DNA from: Lachnospiraceae bacterium | GTDB taxonomy: Bacteria; Bacillota_A; Clostridia; Lachnospirales; Lachnospiraceae | NCBI GenBank assembly: GCA_024689605.1 | Contig: JAILDD010000112.1 | Location: forward strand, 1-25,772 | DNA length: 25,772 nucleotides | Reading direction: 5' to 3' | In this document: piece by piece, positions 15,014 through 22,138 of the stretch | Layout: each line of letters starts with the position of its first letter | Position numbering within the stretch: the stretch's first letter is position 1 | The notes under the pieces: generated by a model | Told to the model about the DNA's origin: nothing | The model's database searches: none | The model's input: only the letters and a program-made list of their open reading frames with translations | Program-made: the position numbers and the translations under genes

Positions 15014-15456
15014 ATAGGTGCATCACCGGTTTTTAACAGTTTATAAAGTATTCTGTACAGTTCAGCGGCTTCCTCTCCGGTGAGAACAGAATTGCACTTC
15101 ATACCCTCGGGCACTGCCAGTGCATCATCCTTCAGGGCTTGACCTTCATCTGTCAGAGTGACAAAAAGCACTCTTTCGTCTTCCTTGGACCGGCTTCTGG
15201 TTATGAGATTCTTTTTCTCCAGTTTTTTCAGGAGCGGCGTCAGGGTGCCGGAATCCAGGTAGAGATATTCTCCCAGCTCGCTGACGGAGATCCTGCCATG
15301 CTCCCACAGAACCAGCATAGTGATGTACTGGGTGTAGGTGAGATCAAGCCTGTCCAGGAAGGGCTTATATTTCCGTGTTATCTCCCTGGATGCGGCGTAA
15401 AGCGGAAAACACAGCTGATTGCATAATTTCAGGGAATCATATTTTATATCATTCAT
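14992..15456 (-). CDS. ohrR: OhrR-like MarR-family peroxide sensor/repressor
   Basis: A 154-residue winged-helix repressor. The N-terminal block CNQLCFPLYAASREITRKYK closely follows the OhrR signature NQLCFxLYAxSR, with the peroxide-reactive cysteine at Cys16 when counted from ATG 15456. A second cysteine (Cys12) lies four residues before it. The DNA-binding part has LTYTQYITMLVLWE, SVSELGEYLYLDSGTLTPLLKKLE and the wing RSRSKEDERVLFVTLTDEG. An upstream in-frame GTG (15465) is possible, but the ATG gives the usual OhrR N-terminal length. It is the third gene after trxB-like and trxA genes on the same strand. The last residues (GSAPLD) are encoded by an inserted hairpin repeat. Confidence 0.87.
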   Translation of the reverse strand: MNDIKYDSLKLCNQLCFPLYAASREITRKYKPFLDRLDLTYTQYITMLVLWEHGRISVSELGEYLYLDSGTLTPLLKKLEKKNLITRSRSKEDERVLFVTLTDEGQALKDDALAVPEGMKCNSVLTGEEAAELYRILYKLLKTGDAPIGSAPLD

Positions 15457-15515
15457 ACTATTCACTCTGCTGTATATATGCTCAAACTAATAATTGTTCT
15501 ATGGCAGTGGCTGAA

Positions 15516-15827
15516 CTATTTATACTGCTCAACCAGCTCGGTGATCTTGTCAGCGGGAACGAAACCTATGTTTGAACCTGCTACGGCGCCGTCTTTGATA
15601 AAGAAGACAGCAGGCACACTCATTATATTGAACTCCTCAGCAAGCTTGGGACTTTCGTCAACATCAACGTTGTAGAATTCAACGCTGCCGTCGTATTTTT
15701 CCGATACCTGCTCAAGCACGGGGGCAAGCATACGGCAGGGACCGCACCATGTAGCTGAGAAATCGATGACCTTGAGTCCTGACTTGTCCATTGCTGCATA
15801 ATCTTTTTCCGAAATTTTTTTAACCAT
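15516..15827 (-). CDS. trxA: Thioredoxin
   Basis: A 103-residue cytosolic thioredoxin. The active site is WCGPC (27-31), preceded by VIDFSAT, and the cis-proline loop is MSVPAVFFI (about 69-77). The length is that of a single-domain thioredoxin. AGGAGG lies upstream at a good spacing. It follows the reductase-like gene with a 119-base gap and precedes the ohrR-like gene with a 59-base gap, all on the minus strand, so it should be made together with its reductase. Confidence 0.95.
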   Translation of the reverse strand: MVKKISEKDYAAMDKSGLKVIDFSATWCGPCRMLAPVLEQVSEKYDGSVEFYNVDVDESPKLAEEFNIMSVPAVFFIKDGAVAGSNIGFVPADKITELVEQYK

Positions 15828-15946
15828 GATTTTTTCCTCCTGTTGGTAATTATTAAAATGGATCTGCTGCTGTAACCGGACGACCCCGAAAGTTCCGAAC
15901 GGTTACCTTTTGTTTGTTGAAACATATCGCTGCGTGAAAGCCCGAT

Positions 15947-16810
15947 CTACTTCCCTGACAGGAAGCTTACTGCCGAAAGGGCAGCCACATTACCTTCACC
16001 GGCAGCCTTTGCATACTGATAGGGTGTGCCGGTTATATCTCCGCAGGCAAAAAGCCCGGCAAGATTAGTTGTCATTTTTCTGTCCGTGACCACATGTCCG
16101 TCTTTTATCTCAAGTCCAGGTACCAGGTCGGTAGGGGCTATGTTTTCCCGCAGTATAAAGATGCCGTTAGCTTCTGCGGGCTCACCGTTTTCATACTTAA
16201 GGGACATAAGTCCATTTTCCGCTTTTTCAATTGATGAAGGTTTAACTCCGAGTATAAGTTCTGTTCCTGCAGGGGCAGTGTCGCATCCCTCATACATGGG
16301 CAGGTAGTAAACCTTGTCAGCAACCTCAGCAAGGAAAGCTGCCTCAGCTTCTTCCTTTGCACTATAGCCTATGACTATGGCGCTTTTACCTCTGTACAGG
16401 GAAGCATCGCAGGTGGCACAGTAGCTGACCCCGCGGCCCAGGTTTTCTTTTTCTCCGGGGAAGGGCTTCTCAGCTGATACGCCGGTTGCAAGTATTACCG
16501 TGCTTGCCTCATAGTTTTCAGCATGTCCCTGGATGGCAAAAAAGTCTCCCATTGCGTAAATGGCAGCAGCACGGTCTGCTGTAATGGATATGTCCATTGC
16601 CTTAAGGTGTCCAGTAAAGGCTTCCCTCATGCTGCTTCCGCTTACATCTGGCAGCCCGAGGTAATTCTTTATCTCGTGGGCAGAGTCTATTTTGGCGCTC
16701 AGCTCTTCGCTGCCCAGAAGAAGAATGCTTTTGTTCCTTAGCTTTGCGGTGATCGCAGCTTCCAGTCCTGCGGGACCGGTGCCGATTATTGCTATGTCGT
16801 ATCTTTCCAT
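15947..16810 (-). CDS. Thioredoxin reductase-like flavoprotein lacking usual NADPH motifs
   Basis: A 287-residue flavoprotein, shorter than the roughly 310 residues of NADPH-dependent TrxB. FAD motifs are present: GTGPAG (10-15), VILATGV (105-111) and LFACGDITGTPYQ near the end. The redox pair is CATC (131-134). Where NADPH-dependent enzymes have GGGxSAxEEA and later HRRxxxR, this protein has GYSAKEEAEAA (148-158) and YYLPMYEG (168-175). Loss of both is described for the ferredoxin-dependent flavin thioredoxin reductases of clostridia. It is the first gene of the operon with thioredoxin and the OhrR-like regulator. CGGAGA lies before the ATG. Confidence 0.85.
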   Translation of the reverse strand: MERYDIAIIGTGPAGLEAAITAKLRNKSILLLGSEELSAKIDSAHEIKNYLGLPDVSGSSMREAFTGHLKAMDISITADRAAAIYAMGDFFAIQGHAENYEASTVILATGVSAEKPFPGEKENLGRGVSYCATCDASLYRGKSAIVIGYSAKEEAEAAFLAEVADKVYYLPMYEGCDTAPAGTELILGVKPSSIEKAENGLMSLKYENGEPAEANGIFILRENIAPTDLVPGLEIKDGHVVTDRKMTTNLAGLFACGDITGTPYQYAKAAGEGNVAALSAVSFLSGK

Positions 16811-16894
16811 GTTGTAGTCTCCGTTCTGTGCAATGTTTTACAGTTATAGCTTCTTCCGCTTGTTCTGTGATGATACAGGGTTGTTTACAAATAG

Positions 16895-16923
16895 ATTTTA
16901 CACAATTTAATTTTGCGTGTCAA
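16895..16923 (-). promoter_or_regulatory. Promoter of the trxB-like/trxA/ohrR operon
   Basis: On the minus strand: -35 TTGACA (16923-16918, perfect), a 17-base spacer, and -10 TAAAAT (16900-16895). The leader before the reductase ATG is about 80 bases. Confidence 0.85.
16901..16915. promoter_or_regulatory. Candidate OhrR operator between the -35 and -10 boxes
   Basis: CACAATTTAATTTTG is an inverted repeat with one mismatch (CACAATT / AATTTTG around a central T). It resembles the Bacillus OhrR site TACAATT-AATTGTA and fills the spacer of the promoter, the usual place for repression. The third gene of the operon encodes an OhrR-like protein, which suggests autoregulation. Confidence 0.6.
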
Positions 16924-16952
16924 GCATTTAATGCGGGAGACAGCGCAAGCTA

Positions 16953-16981
16953 TTCTTATATGAGGGTTTATCTGATAAAAT
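16953..16981 (+). promoter_or_regulatory. Extended -10 promoter of the tautomerase gene
   Basis: TGATAAAAT (16973-16981) is an extended -10 element; TTCTTA (16953-16958) at a 17-base spacing is a weak -35. It is divergent from the trxB-like promoter, about 30 bases away. Confidence 0.5.
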
Positions 16982-17038
16982 AGGGTAATAGTGAAGCCAG
17001 ACAAATTTGTATAAATTCATCAAGAGGAGGAAATCAAA

Positions 17039-17383
17039 ATGCCGTTTATTGATTCAAAAGTAAGTGTAAAGGTAACATCGGAGCAGAAGACAGAGTTAAA
17101 GCAGCGCCTTGGTCAGGCTATTGCCATCATCCCCGGCAAGAGCGAATCCTGGCTGATGGTGAATATAGCGGATGAGCAGAACATGTACTTCAGGGGCGAC
17201 GACTCAGAACCCATCGCTTTTGTACAGGTGAACATTTATGGGGGCGAAAACGATGCGGCATTCCGTAAGATGACGGCAGAGCTTACGAAGATTTACGGCG
17301 ATGTTCTGGGAATCGCACCGGACCATATGTATATCAAATATGCTGCTTCCATGGACTGGGGCTGGAATGGCAGCAATTTTTAA
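17039..17383 (+). CDS. MIF-family tautomerase
   Basis: A 114-residue protein with the features of the macrophage migration inhibitory factor family: the catalytic Pro2 exposed after Met removal, KSESWLMVNI in the centre, a LGIAPDHMYIKYA strand, and the closing DWGWNGSNF. Such proteins form trimers and tautomerise phenylpyruvate or similar keto-enol substrates; the physiological role in bacteria is mostly unknown. AGAGGAGG precedes the ATG and a perfect terminator follows, so this is a single-gene transcript. Confidence 0.85.
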   Translation: MPFIDSKVSVKVTSEQKTELKQRLGQAIAIIPGKSESWLMVNIADEQNMYFRGDDSEPIAFVQVNIYGGENDAAFRKMTAELTKIYGDVLGIAPDHMYIKYAASMDWGWNGSNF

Positions 17384-17448
17384 AATAAGCCGGTATGGAA
17401 CTGTGGGAAAATAACCTTCTGTTTATGTTCGGAAACGTTTTTGTAATG

Positions 17449-17479
17449 CAAGGGGGAGAAATTCCCCCTTGATTTTTAT
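17449..17479 (+). terminator. Intrinsic terminator of the tautomerase gene
   Basis: CAAGGGGG (17449-17456) pairs perfectly with CCCCCTTG (17464-17471), with a seven-base loop and ATTTTTAT after it. Confidence 0.93.
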
Positions 17480-17482
17480 TAC

Positions 17483-17641
17483 CCGGCTTTCTATAATGAA
17501 GCACGTAAGATGCTTGCGGAAATATGCGTGCCGGAAAGGAGCGTTGATCTGCCGGAGTTTTTTAAAACTTCTATTACATCTGAGTCCCGTCCGGGACTGT
17601 CTTACAGGTATTTATACCTGATCGGTGATCTTTATTTCTAA
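17483..17641 (+). pseudogene. Remnant: C-terminal fragment of an unidentified protein
   Basis: The frame ending at TAA 17639-17641 reads PAFYNEARKMLAEICVPERS, then VDLPEFFKTSITSESRPG and LSYRYLYLIGDLYF. It has protein-like composition and codon use but no ribosome site, and on its 5' side it runs straight into the preceding terminator. The parent family is not recognised. Confidence 0.4.
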
Positions 17642-17939
17642 AGAATTGATTTCATTTTCTCTGAAATTGTTCTGGAATATTGAATCCTGAAGTAGCACAA
17701 ATAATACAAAATAATACACTTAATACATTCTTAATCTTATTTTTTATTTGGCACTTCGCACGTCTTACGTTTCTGCAGACCGCAGCAAAAAAGCTGCCTG
17801 ACACCGCTGCGTGGGATATTTCACGGATATCTTCTTTTGGAAATGCAGGGTGGTATTTTCGGATAAAACTGTTCATGTACATCTGCGGCAGGACCTTCTC
17901 AGACAAAATGCCGTGATAAAAGCTGTCCGAAGATTTTAG
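17642..17939. other. Stretch without a convincing gene
   Basis: Open frames exist on both strands (plus 17680-17916, minus 17906-17652), but each begins with TTG and has no ribosome site, and they overlap each other fully. The first 120 bases are strongly A/T-rich with repeated AATACA-like words. The rest has coding-like composition and may be more decayed gene sequence. Confidence 0.5.
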
Positions 17940-17968
17940 GTGACTATAACGCTGCGGTCTGTTATACT
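17940..17968 (+). promoter_or_regulatory. Promoter of the GH18-tsaC-rpiB operon
   Basis: GTGACT (17940-17945, four of six matches to TTGACA in its core), a 17-base spacer and TATACT (17963-17968). It gives a leader of about 65 bases before ATG 18042. Confidence 0.65.
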
Positions 17969-18041
17969 ATAGTGGTGTTATGTAAAGTGGTGGCATATCG
18001 CCCCGGTTAATTTTTATTATATTTACATAAGGTAAGACACA

Positions 18042-20051
18042 ATGAGTGAAGAAAGAAACGAACATAAAAAAGCAAGAAAGGTGACCAGGAAAAAACGTAC
18101 ACCGGCATATGACGATTCTGATGTGAGGGAGTATGTGCCTTCCGGACGGAGCAGGTCATCGTCGAAGGTATCTGCCGGGGCACCAGAGAAGTCTTCCGGG
18201 AAGAAAAGAGGAAAGCCTGTGAACCGCAGACGTCCTGTCAGGGATAATGATGAACCAGACAGGGATATGCTTAAGTCTTTTTTTCATAAGCTGATCGCGG
18301 CACTGGTTGCCATACTGCTGATCGCAGTGGTCATAATAGTCGCTTTCGGTGACAGGATAAAACTTGCAATGGCCAGCGGCGAGGGTTTCGGAATGCACAC
18401 CATACTGATGGTGCTTTATCCGGAAAAGTATTCCTATTCCACAGAGATGGCTGATATGAATGAGTATTTCAGGCTTTTTTCCGACGAGGATATAGCCATC
18501 ATCCTTCAGGATGAGAGGCTTGAATCCAGGGCAAAGCTGTTTGATGGAAAGGTTTATTTCTCGTCAGATACGGTTTATGATCTTTTTACAAAGAGATTCT
18601 ATATTAATGAAGAAGAAGGAGTGCTGCTTTATACCACCTCAAACGATATATACAAAGTGTCGATCGATGATACAGGCAGTTTTTACCAGAACGGAGGCGG
18701 CCGGGTGCAGACAGACTACGATCCGGCTAAGCGTTCTACTGAAGGCGTGGTCTATATAGCTGCGGACTATGTGAAGCTTTTTGATGATTTTTCATATGAG
18801 TTTTTCCCTGATCCCAACAGGATGCAGGTTTATACCCAGTGGGGAACCGACAAGGTGGCAACTGTTGCGGAGAGTACCCATGTAAGGTATCAGGGGGGCG
18901 TAAAGAGTGATGTGCTGAGGGCTCTTGACGCCGGAGAAAAAGTTGAAGTCCTTGAGACCATGGAAAACTGGACCAAGATAAAGACTGACGACTGCTTCAT
19001 AGGATATGTGGAGAACGGCAAGCTCAAGGACTATGGGGATGAGAATCCGGCGCCTGTTACCGGTGCTTATGATCCTGTGGCTGACTATGGTGCGGCAGCG
19101 CTTACCTCGGACAGCCGTATACTGATGGGCTTCCATCAGATAAGTGCCGGTCCTGATAATGGCAAGGCGATGGAAAGCCTGACCGTGTCGGCGAATGGGC
19201 TCAATACTGTGTCTCCCACATGGTTCTTCCTTAAGGATGAGGAAGGTGAATATACGGACCTTGGAAGCGTTGCCTATGTCGAGGCGGCACATGCGAAAGG
19301 CTATCAGGTGTGGGCGTTATTTGAGGATATGACCAATGATGTAGATGAGTACGCGCTTTTCTCATCATCTTCGAAAAGAAAGGCTCTTATTGAAAAACTG
19401 ATGGCCAGCGTGGAAACCTATGGGCTTGACGGACTTAATATAGACATAGAACGTATAGATTCAAGGACCGGTCCTCATTATGTACAGTTCCTGAGGGAAC
19501 TGTCGATAGAGACAAGGAAGGCCGGAGTAGTGCTTTCGGTTGACAATTATCCGCCGAACCAGGGCAACAGGTATTATAATTACGGTGAACAGGGACTGGT
19601 TGCGGACTATGTCGTTCTTATGCAGTACGATGAGCATTGGAGCGGTTCGGATCCCGGATCAGTATCGTCACTTCCCTTTGTGGAAAAGGGCATAGACGAT
19701 TCTCTGGAGCTGGGAGTTCCTGCAGAAAAAATAATCAGTGCACTGCCGTTCTATACCAGGATCTGGCGCATTGAAGGGACAGAAACTCATTCTGATTCTG
19801 TGGGAATGAAGGCTGCCTCGGATTTTCTTGCCAACAGGGGCGTTACTCCTGTCTGGGATGAGGAACTCTGCCAGAATTATGGTGAACTTCAGGATGGTAC
19901 GGCAAAATATATGATCTGGCTTGAGGATGAAGCATCCATGCGTGCAAAGCTGAATGTCCTGTCTGAGAAGGGCATACATAACATAGCCGGATGGCGTTTG
20001 GGACTTGAAGCCGAAGGAACCTGGAACTGGATAGATGAGATTATCAGATAA
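18042..20051 (+). CDS. Membrane-anchored GH18 glycoside hydrolase with SH3-like domain
   Basis: A 669-residue protein. Residues 1-80 are a very basic, Arg/Lys/Ser-rich cytoplasmic tail, followed by one membrane helix (84-103). Outside, residues about 140-260 resemble the copper amine oxidase N-terminal-like domain found in clostridial wall proteins. An SH3-like domain (about 265-330) includes STHVRYQGGVKSDVL and WTKIKTDDCFIGYV. The GH18 barrel runs from about 356 to the end, with the active site DGLNIDIE (463-470) and proton donor Glu470, plus LMQYDEHW and AGWRLGLE. It resembles YaaH/SleL-type N-acetylglucosaminidases that act on peptidoglycan. It heads an operon with tsaC, rpiB and comEB-like genes. 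Confidence 0.88.
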   Translation: MSEERNEHKKARKVTRKKRTPAYDDSDVREYVPSGRSRSSSKVSAGAPEKSSGKKRGKPVNRRRPVRDNDEPDRDMLKSFFHKLIAALVAILLIAVVIIVAFGDRIKLAMASGEGFGMHTILMVLYPEKYSYSTEMADMNEYFRLFSDEDIAIILQDERLESRAKLFDGKVYFSSDTVYDLFTKRFYINEEEGVLLYTTSNDIYKVSIDDTGSFYQNGGGRVQTDYDPAKRSTEGVVYIAADYVKLFDDFSYEFFPDPNRMQVYTQWGTDKVATVAESTHVRYQGGVKSDVLRALDAGEKVEVLETMENWTKIKTDDCFIGYVENGKLKDYGDENPAPVTGAYDPVADYGAAALTSDSRILMGFHQISAGPDNGKAMESLTVSANGLNTVSPTWFFLKDEEGEYTDLGSVAYVEAAHAKGYQVWALFEDMTNDVDEYALFSSSSKRKALIEKLMASVETYGLDGLNIDIERIDSRTGPHYVQFLRELSIETRKAGVVLSVDNYPPNQGNRYYNYGEQGLVADYVVLMQYDEHWSGSDPGSVSSLPFVEKGIDDSLELGVPAEKIISALPFYTRIWRIEGTETHSDSVGMKAASDFLANRGVTPVWDEELCQNYGELQDGTAKYMIWLEDEASMRAKLNVLSEKGIHNIAGWRLGLEAEGTWNWIDEIIR

Positions 20052-20087
20052 AAGCTGAAATAAGCCGGATAAAAATTAACAGAATAA

Positions 20088-21137
20088 ATGGAAACTGAAT
20101 TTTTGACCATCGATCCGAATGAGATCGATGCAGACATTATTTTAAAAGCCGGAAATATAATAAAGCAGGGCGGGCTTGTGGCTTTTCCGACAGAGACGGT
20201 ATACGGTCTTGGCGGAGACGCACTACAGGCTGAGTCTTCTAAAAAAATATATGCGGCAAAGGGCAGGCCTTCGGATAACCCTCTTATAGTGCATATTGCG
20301 GATATGGAGCACCTTTCTTACATATGCAAAGAAGTTCCGGAGACCATGAAGGTTCTGGCAGAAAACTTCTGGCCGGGACCCCTTACCATGATAGTTGAGA
20401 AAAGTGATGCCGTACCCCGTGAGACCACCGGGGGACTGGATACGGTAGCAATACGGATGCCGGATAATGCCGTGGCACTTGAATTCATAAAAGCGGCCGG
20501 CGGATACATTGCGGCCCCTAGCGCAAATGCTTCCGGACGCCCCAGTCCCACCCTTGCTGAACATGTACGTGAAGACTTGGACGGCAGGATAGAGATGATA
20601 CTGGATGGCGGTGAAGTAGGGATAGGTGTTGAATCCACTATAGTGGACCTGACGGTGGATCCGCCCATGATACTCCGTCCGGGCTATATCACGAAGGAAA
20701 TGCTGGAAAGGGTACTGGGACAGGTGGATGCCGATACCACCATAATGTCAGGAACCGACAAAAAAGCGCCCAAGGCACCCGGCATGAAATACCGCCACTA
20801 TGCTCCCCGCGGAGAGATGACAATAGTAGAGGGTGATGCAGAAGCTGTTATAAAAACCATAAATGATGAAGCCGGAAAGGCTTCTTCCCAAGGTCAGCGT
20901 ACAGGTGTATTATGTACCGATGAAACGGTGTCCCGCATCCGGGCTGATGTAATAAAAAATGCCGGCAGCAGGTCTGACGAGCATGAGATAGCAAGAAATA
21001 TCTACCGCATCTTAAGGGAGTTTGATGATGAGAATGTGGATGTGATATTTTCCGAAGGCTTCAGTGCGGACGGATTCGGTCAGGCAGTAATGAACCGGCT
21101 GCTCAAGGCAGCAGGGTATAAAGTAAGAAAAATATAG
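20088..21137 (+). CDS. L-threonylcarbamoyladenylate synthase (Sua5/YwlC type)
   Basis: A 349-residue two-domain protein. The YrdC domain (about 1-205) has GGLVAFPTETVYGLGGDA, the KGRPSDNPLIVHI substrate motif and SANASGRPSPT. After a linker with APGMKYRHYAP the Sua5 domain (about 235-349) follows. It makes threonylcarbamoyl-AMP from threonine, bicarbonate and ATP, the first step of the t6A modification at tRNA position 37. Its length matches the Sua5 form rather than the short TsaC form. The ribosome site is weak; it lies 36 bases after the GH18 gene and nine bases before rpiB, so the genes are one operon. Confidence 0.94.
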   Translation: METEFLTIDPNEIDADIILKAGNIIKQGGLVAFPTETVYGLGGDALQAESSKKIYAAKGRPSDNPLIVHIADMEHLSYICKEVPETMKVLAENFWPGPLTMIVEKSDAVPRETTGGLDTVAIRMPDNAVALEFIKAAGGYIAAPSANASGRPSPTLAEHVREDLDGRIEMILDGGEVGIGVESTIVDLTVDPPMILRPGYITKEMLERVLGQVDADTTIMSGTDKKAPKAPGMKYRHYAPRGEMTIVEGDAEAVIKTINDEAGKASSQGQRTGVLCTDETVSRIRADVIKNAGSRSDEHEIARNIYRILREFDDENVDVIFSEGFSADGFGQAVMNRLLKAAGYKVRKI

Positions 21138-21146
21138 GGGGATGTT

Positions 21147-21608
21147 ATGCAGGTAAAAAAGATTTCAATCGGAAGTGACCACGGCGGATATGAGCTTAAG
21201 GAAGCGGTTAAGGAATTCCTTACTCAGAAAGGTTTTGAAGTTAAGGACTGCGGGTGTTACGGACTTGATTCCGTAGATTATCCGGTCTTCGTAAAGCCTG
21301 TGGCTGATGATGTGGTAAGCGGCGCCGCAGACAAGGGAATAGTCATCTGCACAACCGGAATAGGTGCAAGTATCGCGGCTAATAAGGTTAAGAGTATACG
21401 CTGTGCACTCTGCCACAATGAGCATACGGCAAGGATGACAAGGCTGCATAATGACAGCAATATTCTGGCACTTGGTGCTGCGGAAATATCCGTATTTATG
21501 GCACAGACTATTGCTGAAATATTCATGACCACGGACTTTTCCGGAGAGGAAAAGCACAGCAGGAGGATCGCTGAGATCACTAAGATCGAGGCCGGCGAGG
21601 AGCTGTAA
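21147..21608 (+). CDS. rpiB: Ribose-5-phosphate isomerase B family protein
   Basis: A 153-residue RpiB/LacAB-fold enzyme that interconverts ribose-5-phosphate and ribulose-5-phosphate in the cytoplasm. It has GSDHGG (9-14), DYP (44-46), the catalytic-cysteine loop CTTGIGASIAANK (68-80, where CGTGIG is more usual), CHNEHTAR and HNDSNILALG (101-110). A G-rich site (GGGGG) precedes the ATG. It lies between the Sua5 gene and a dCMP deaminase gene, a common arrangement in this group. Confidence 0.93.
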   Translation: MQVKKISIGSDHGGYELKEAVKEFLTQKGFEVKDCGCYGLDSVDYPVFVKPVADDVVSGAADKGIVICTTGIGASIAANKVKSIRCALCHNEHTARMTRLHNDSNILALGAAEISVFMAQTIAEIFMTTDFSGEEKHSRRIAEITKIEAGEEL

Positions 21609-21655
21609 AGGTTGTTGACATATTGATGCCGCTGAGGGCGGCAGAAAGGGGAGAT

Positions 21656-22138
21656 ATGAAAAAGAGAGACGGCTATATCACATGGGACGAGTACTTTATG
21701 GGAGTTTCAAAGCTTTCGGCCATGAGGTCAAAGGATCCAAATACACAGGTAGGGGCCTGCATCGTCAGCGATAACAATAAGATATTGTCCATGGGATATA
21801 ACGGTTTCCCCAATGGCGTCAGCGATGATGAATTCCCCTGGGACAGGGAAGGTGACGAACTTGATACAAAATATCCCTACGTAACACACAGTGAGCTTAA
21901 CGCAATACTTAATTACAGGGGCGGTTCGCTGGAGGGAACAAAGCTTTACGTGACGCTTTTCCCCTGCAACGAGTGTGCAAAAGCAATAATCCAGGCGGGG
22001 ATAAAGACTGTGGTTTATGCCTGCGACAAATACGACGGAACCCCTTCAAATGTAGCAGCAAAGAGGCTTTTCAATGCTGCCGGGGTAAGGTATTACGAAT
22101 ATCAGCCTACGGGAAGAAAGACAGAAATAGATCTCTAA
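21656..22138 (+). CDS. dCMP deaminase (ComEB-like)
   Basis: A 160-residue zinc deaminase. The metal site is HSE (H78 with catalytic E80) and PCNEC (C104, C107); QVGACIVSDNNKILSMGYNGFPNGVSDDEFPW is the family's N-terminal nucleotide-binding stretch. It converts dCMP to dUMP for thymidylate synthesis; ComEB is the Bacillus homologue. ATG 21656 is chosen because AAGGGGAG lies directly upstream; an in-frame start at 21623 lacks a site. Its stop is immediately followed by the ATG of the PcsB-like gene. Confidence 0.93.
   Translation: MKKRDGYITWDEYFMGVSKLSAMRSKDPNTQVGACIVSDNNKILSMGYNGFPNGVSDDEFPWDREGDELDTKYPYVTHSELNAILNYRGGSLEGTKLYVTLFPCNECAKAIIQAGIKTVVYACDKYDGTPSNVAAKRLFNAAGVRYYEYQPTGRKTEIDL

Noticed and set aside
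15872..15906. GTAACCG...CGGTTAC inverted repeat between the trxB-like and trxA genes
   Set aside because: Only seven paired bases around a 21-base loop, with no T-run on the operon strand; weak as a terminator or operator.
17427..17445. CcpA-like centre GGAAACGTTTTT
   Set aside because: It lies in the 3' untranslated part of the tautomerase gene with poor outer symmetry and no promoter nearby.
17652..17916. Two overlapping frames on opposite strands, each about 80 codons
   Set aside because: Both start with TTG without a ribosome site and neither matches a known family, so neither is called as a gene.
21615..21620. TTGACA before the dCMP deaminase gene
   Set aside because: There is no -10 box at a usable distance, and the gene is inside a tight operon.
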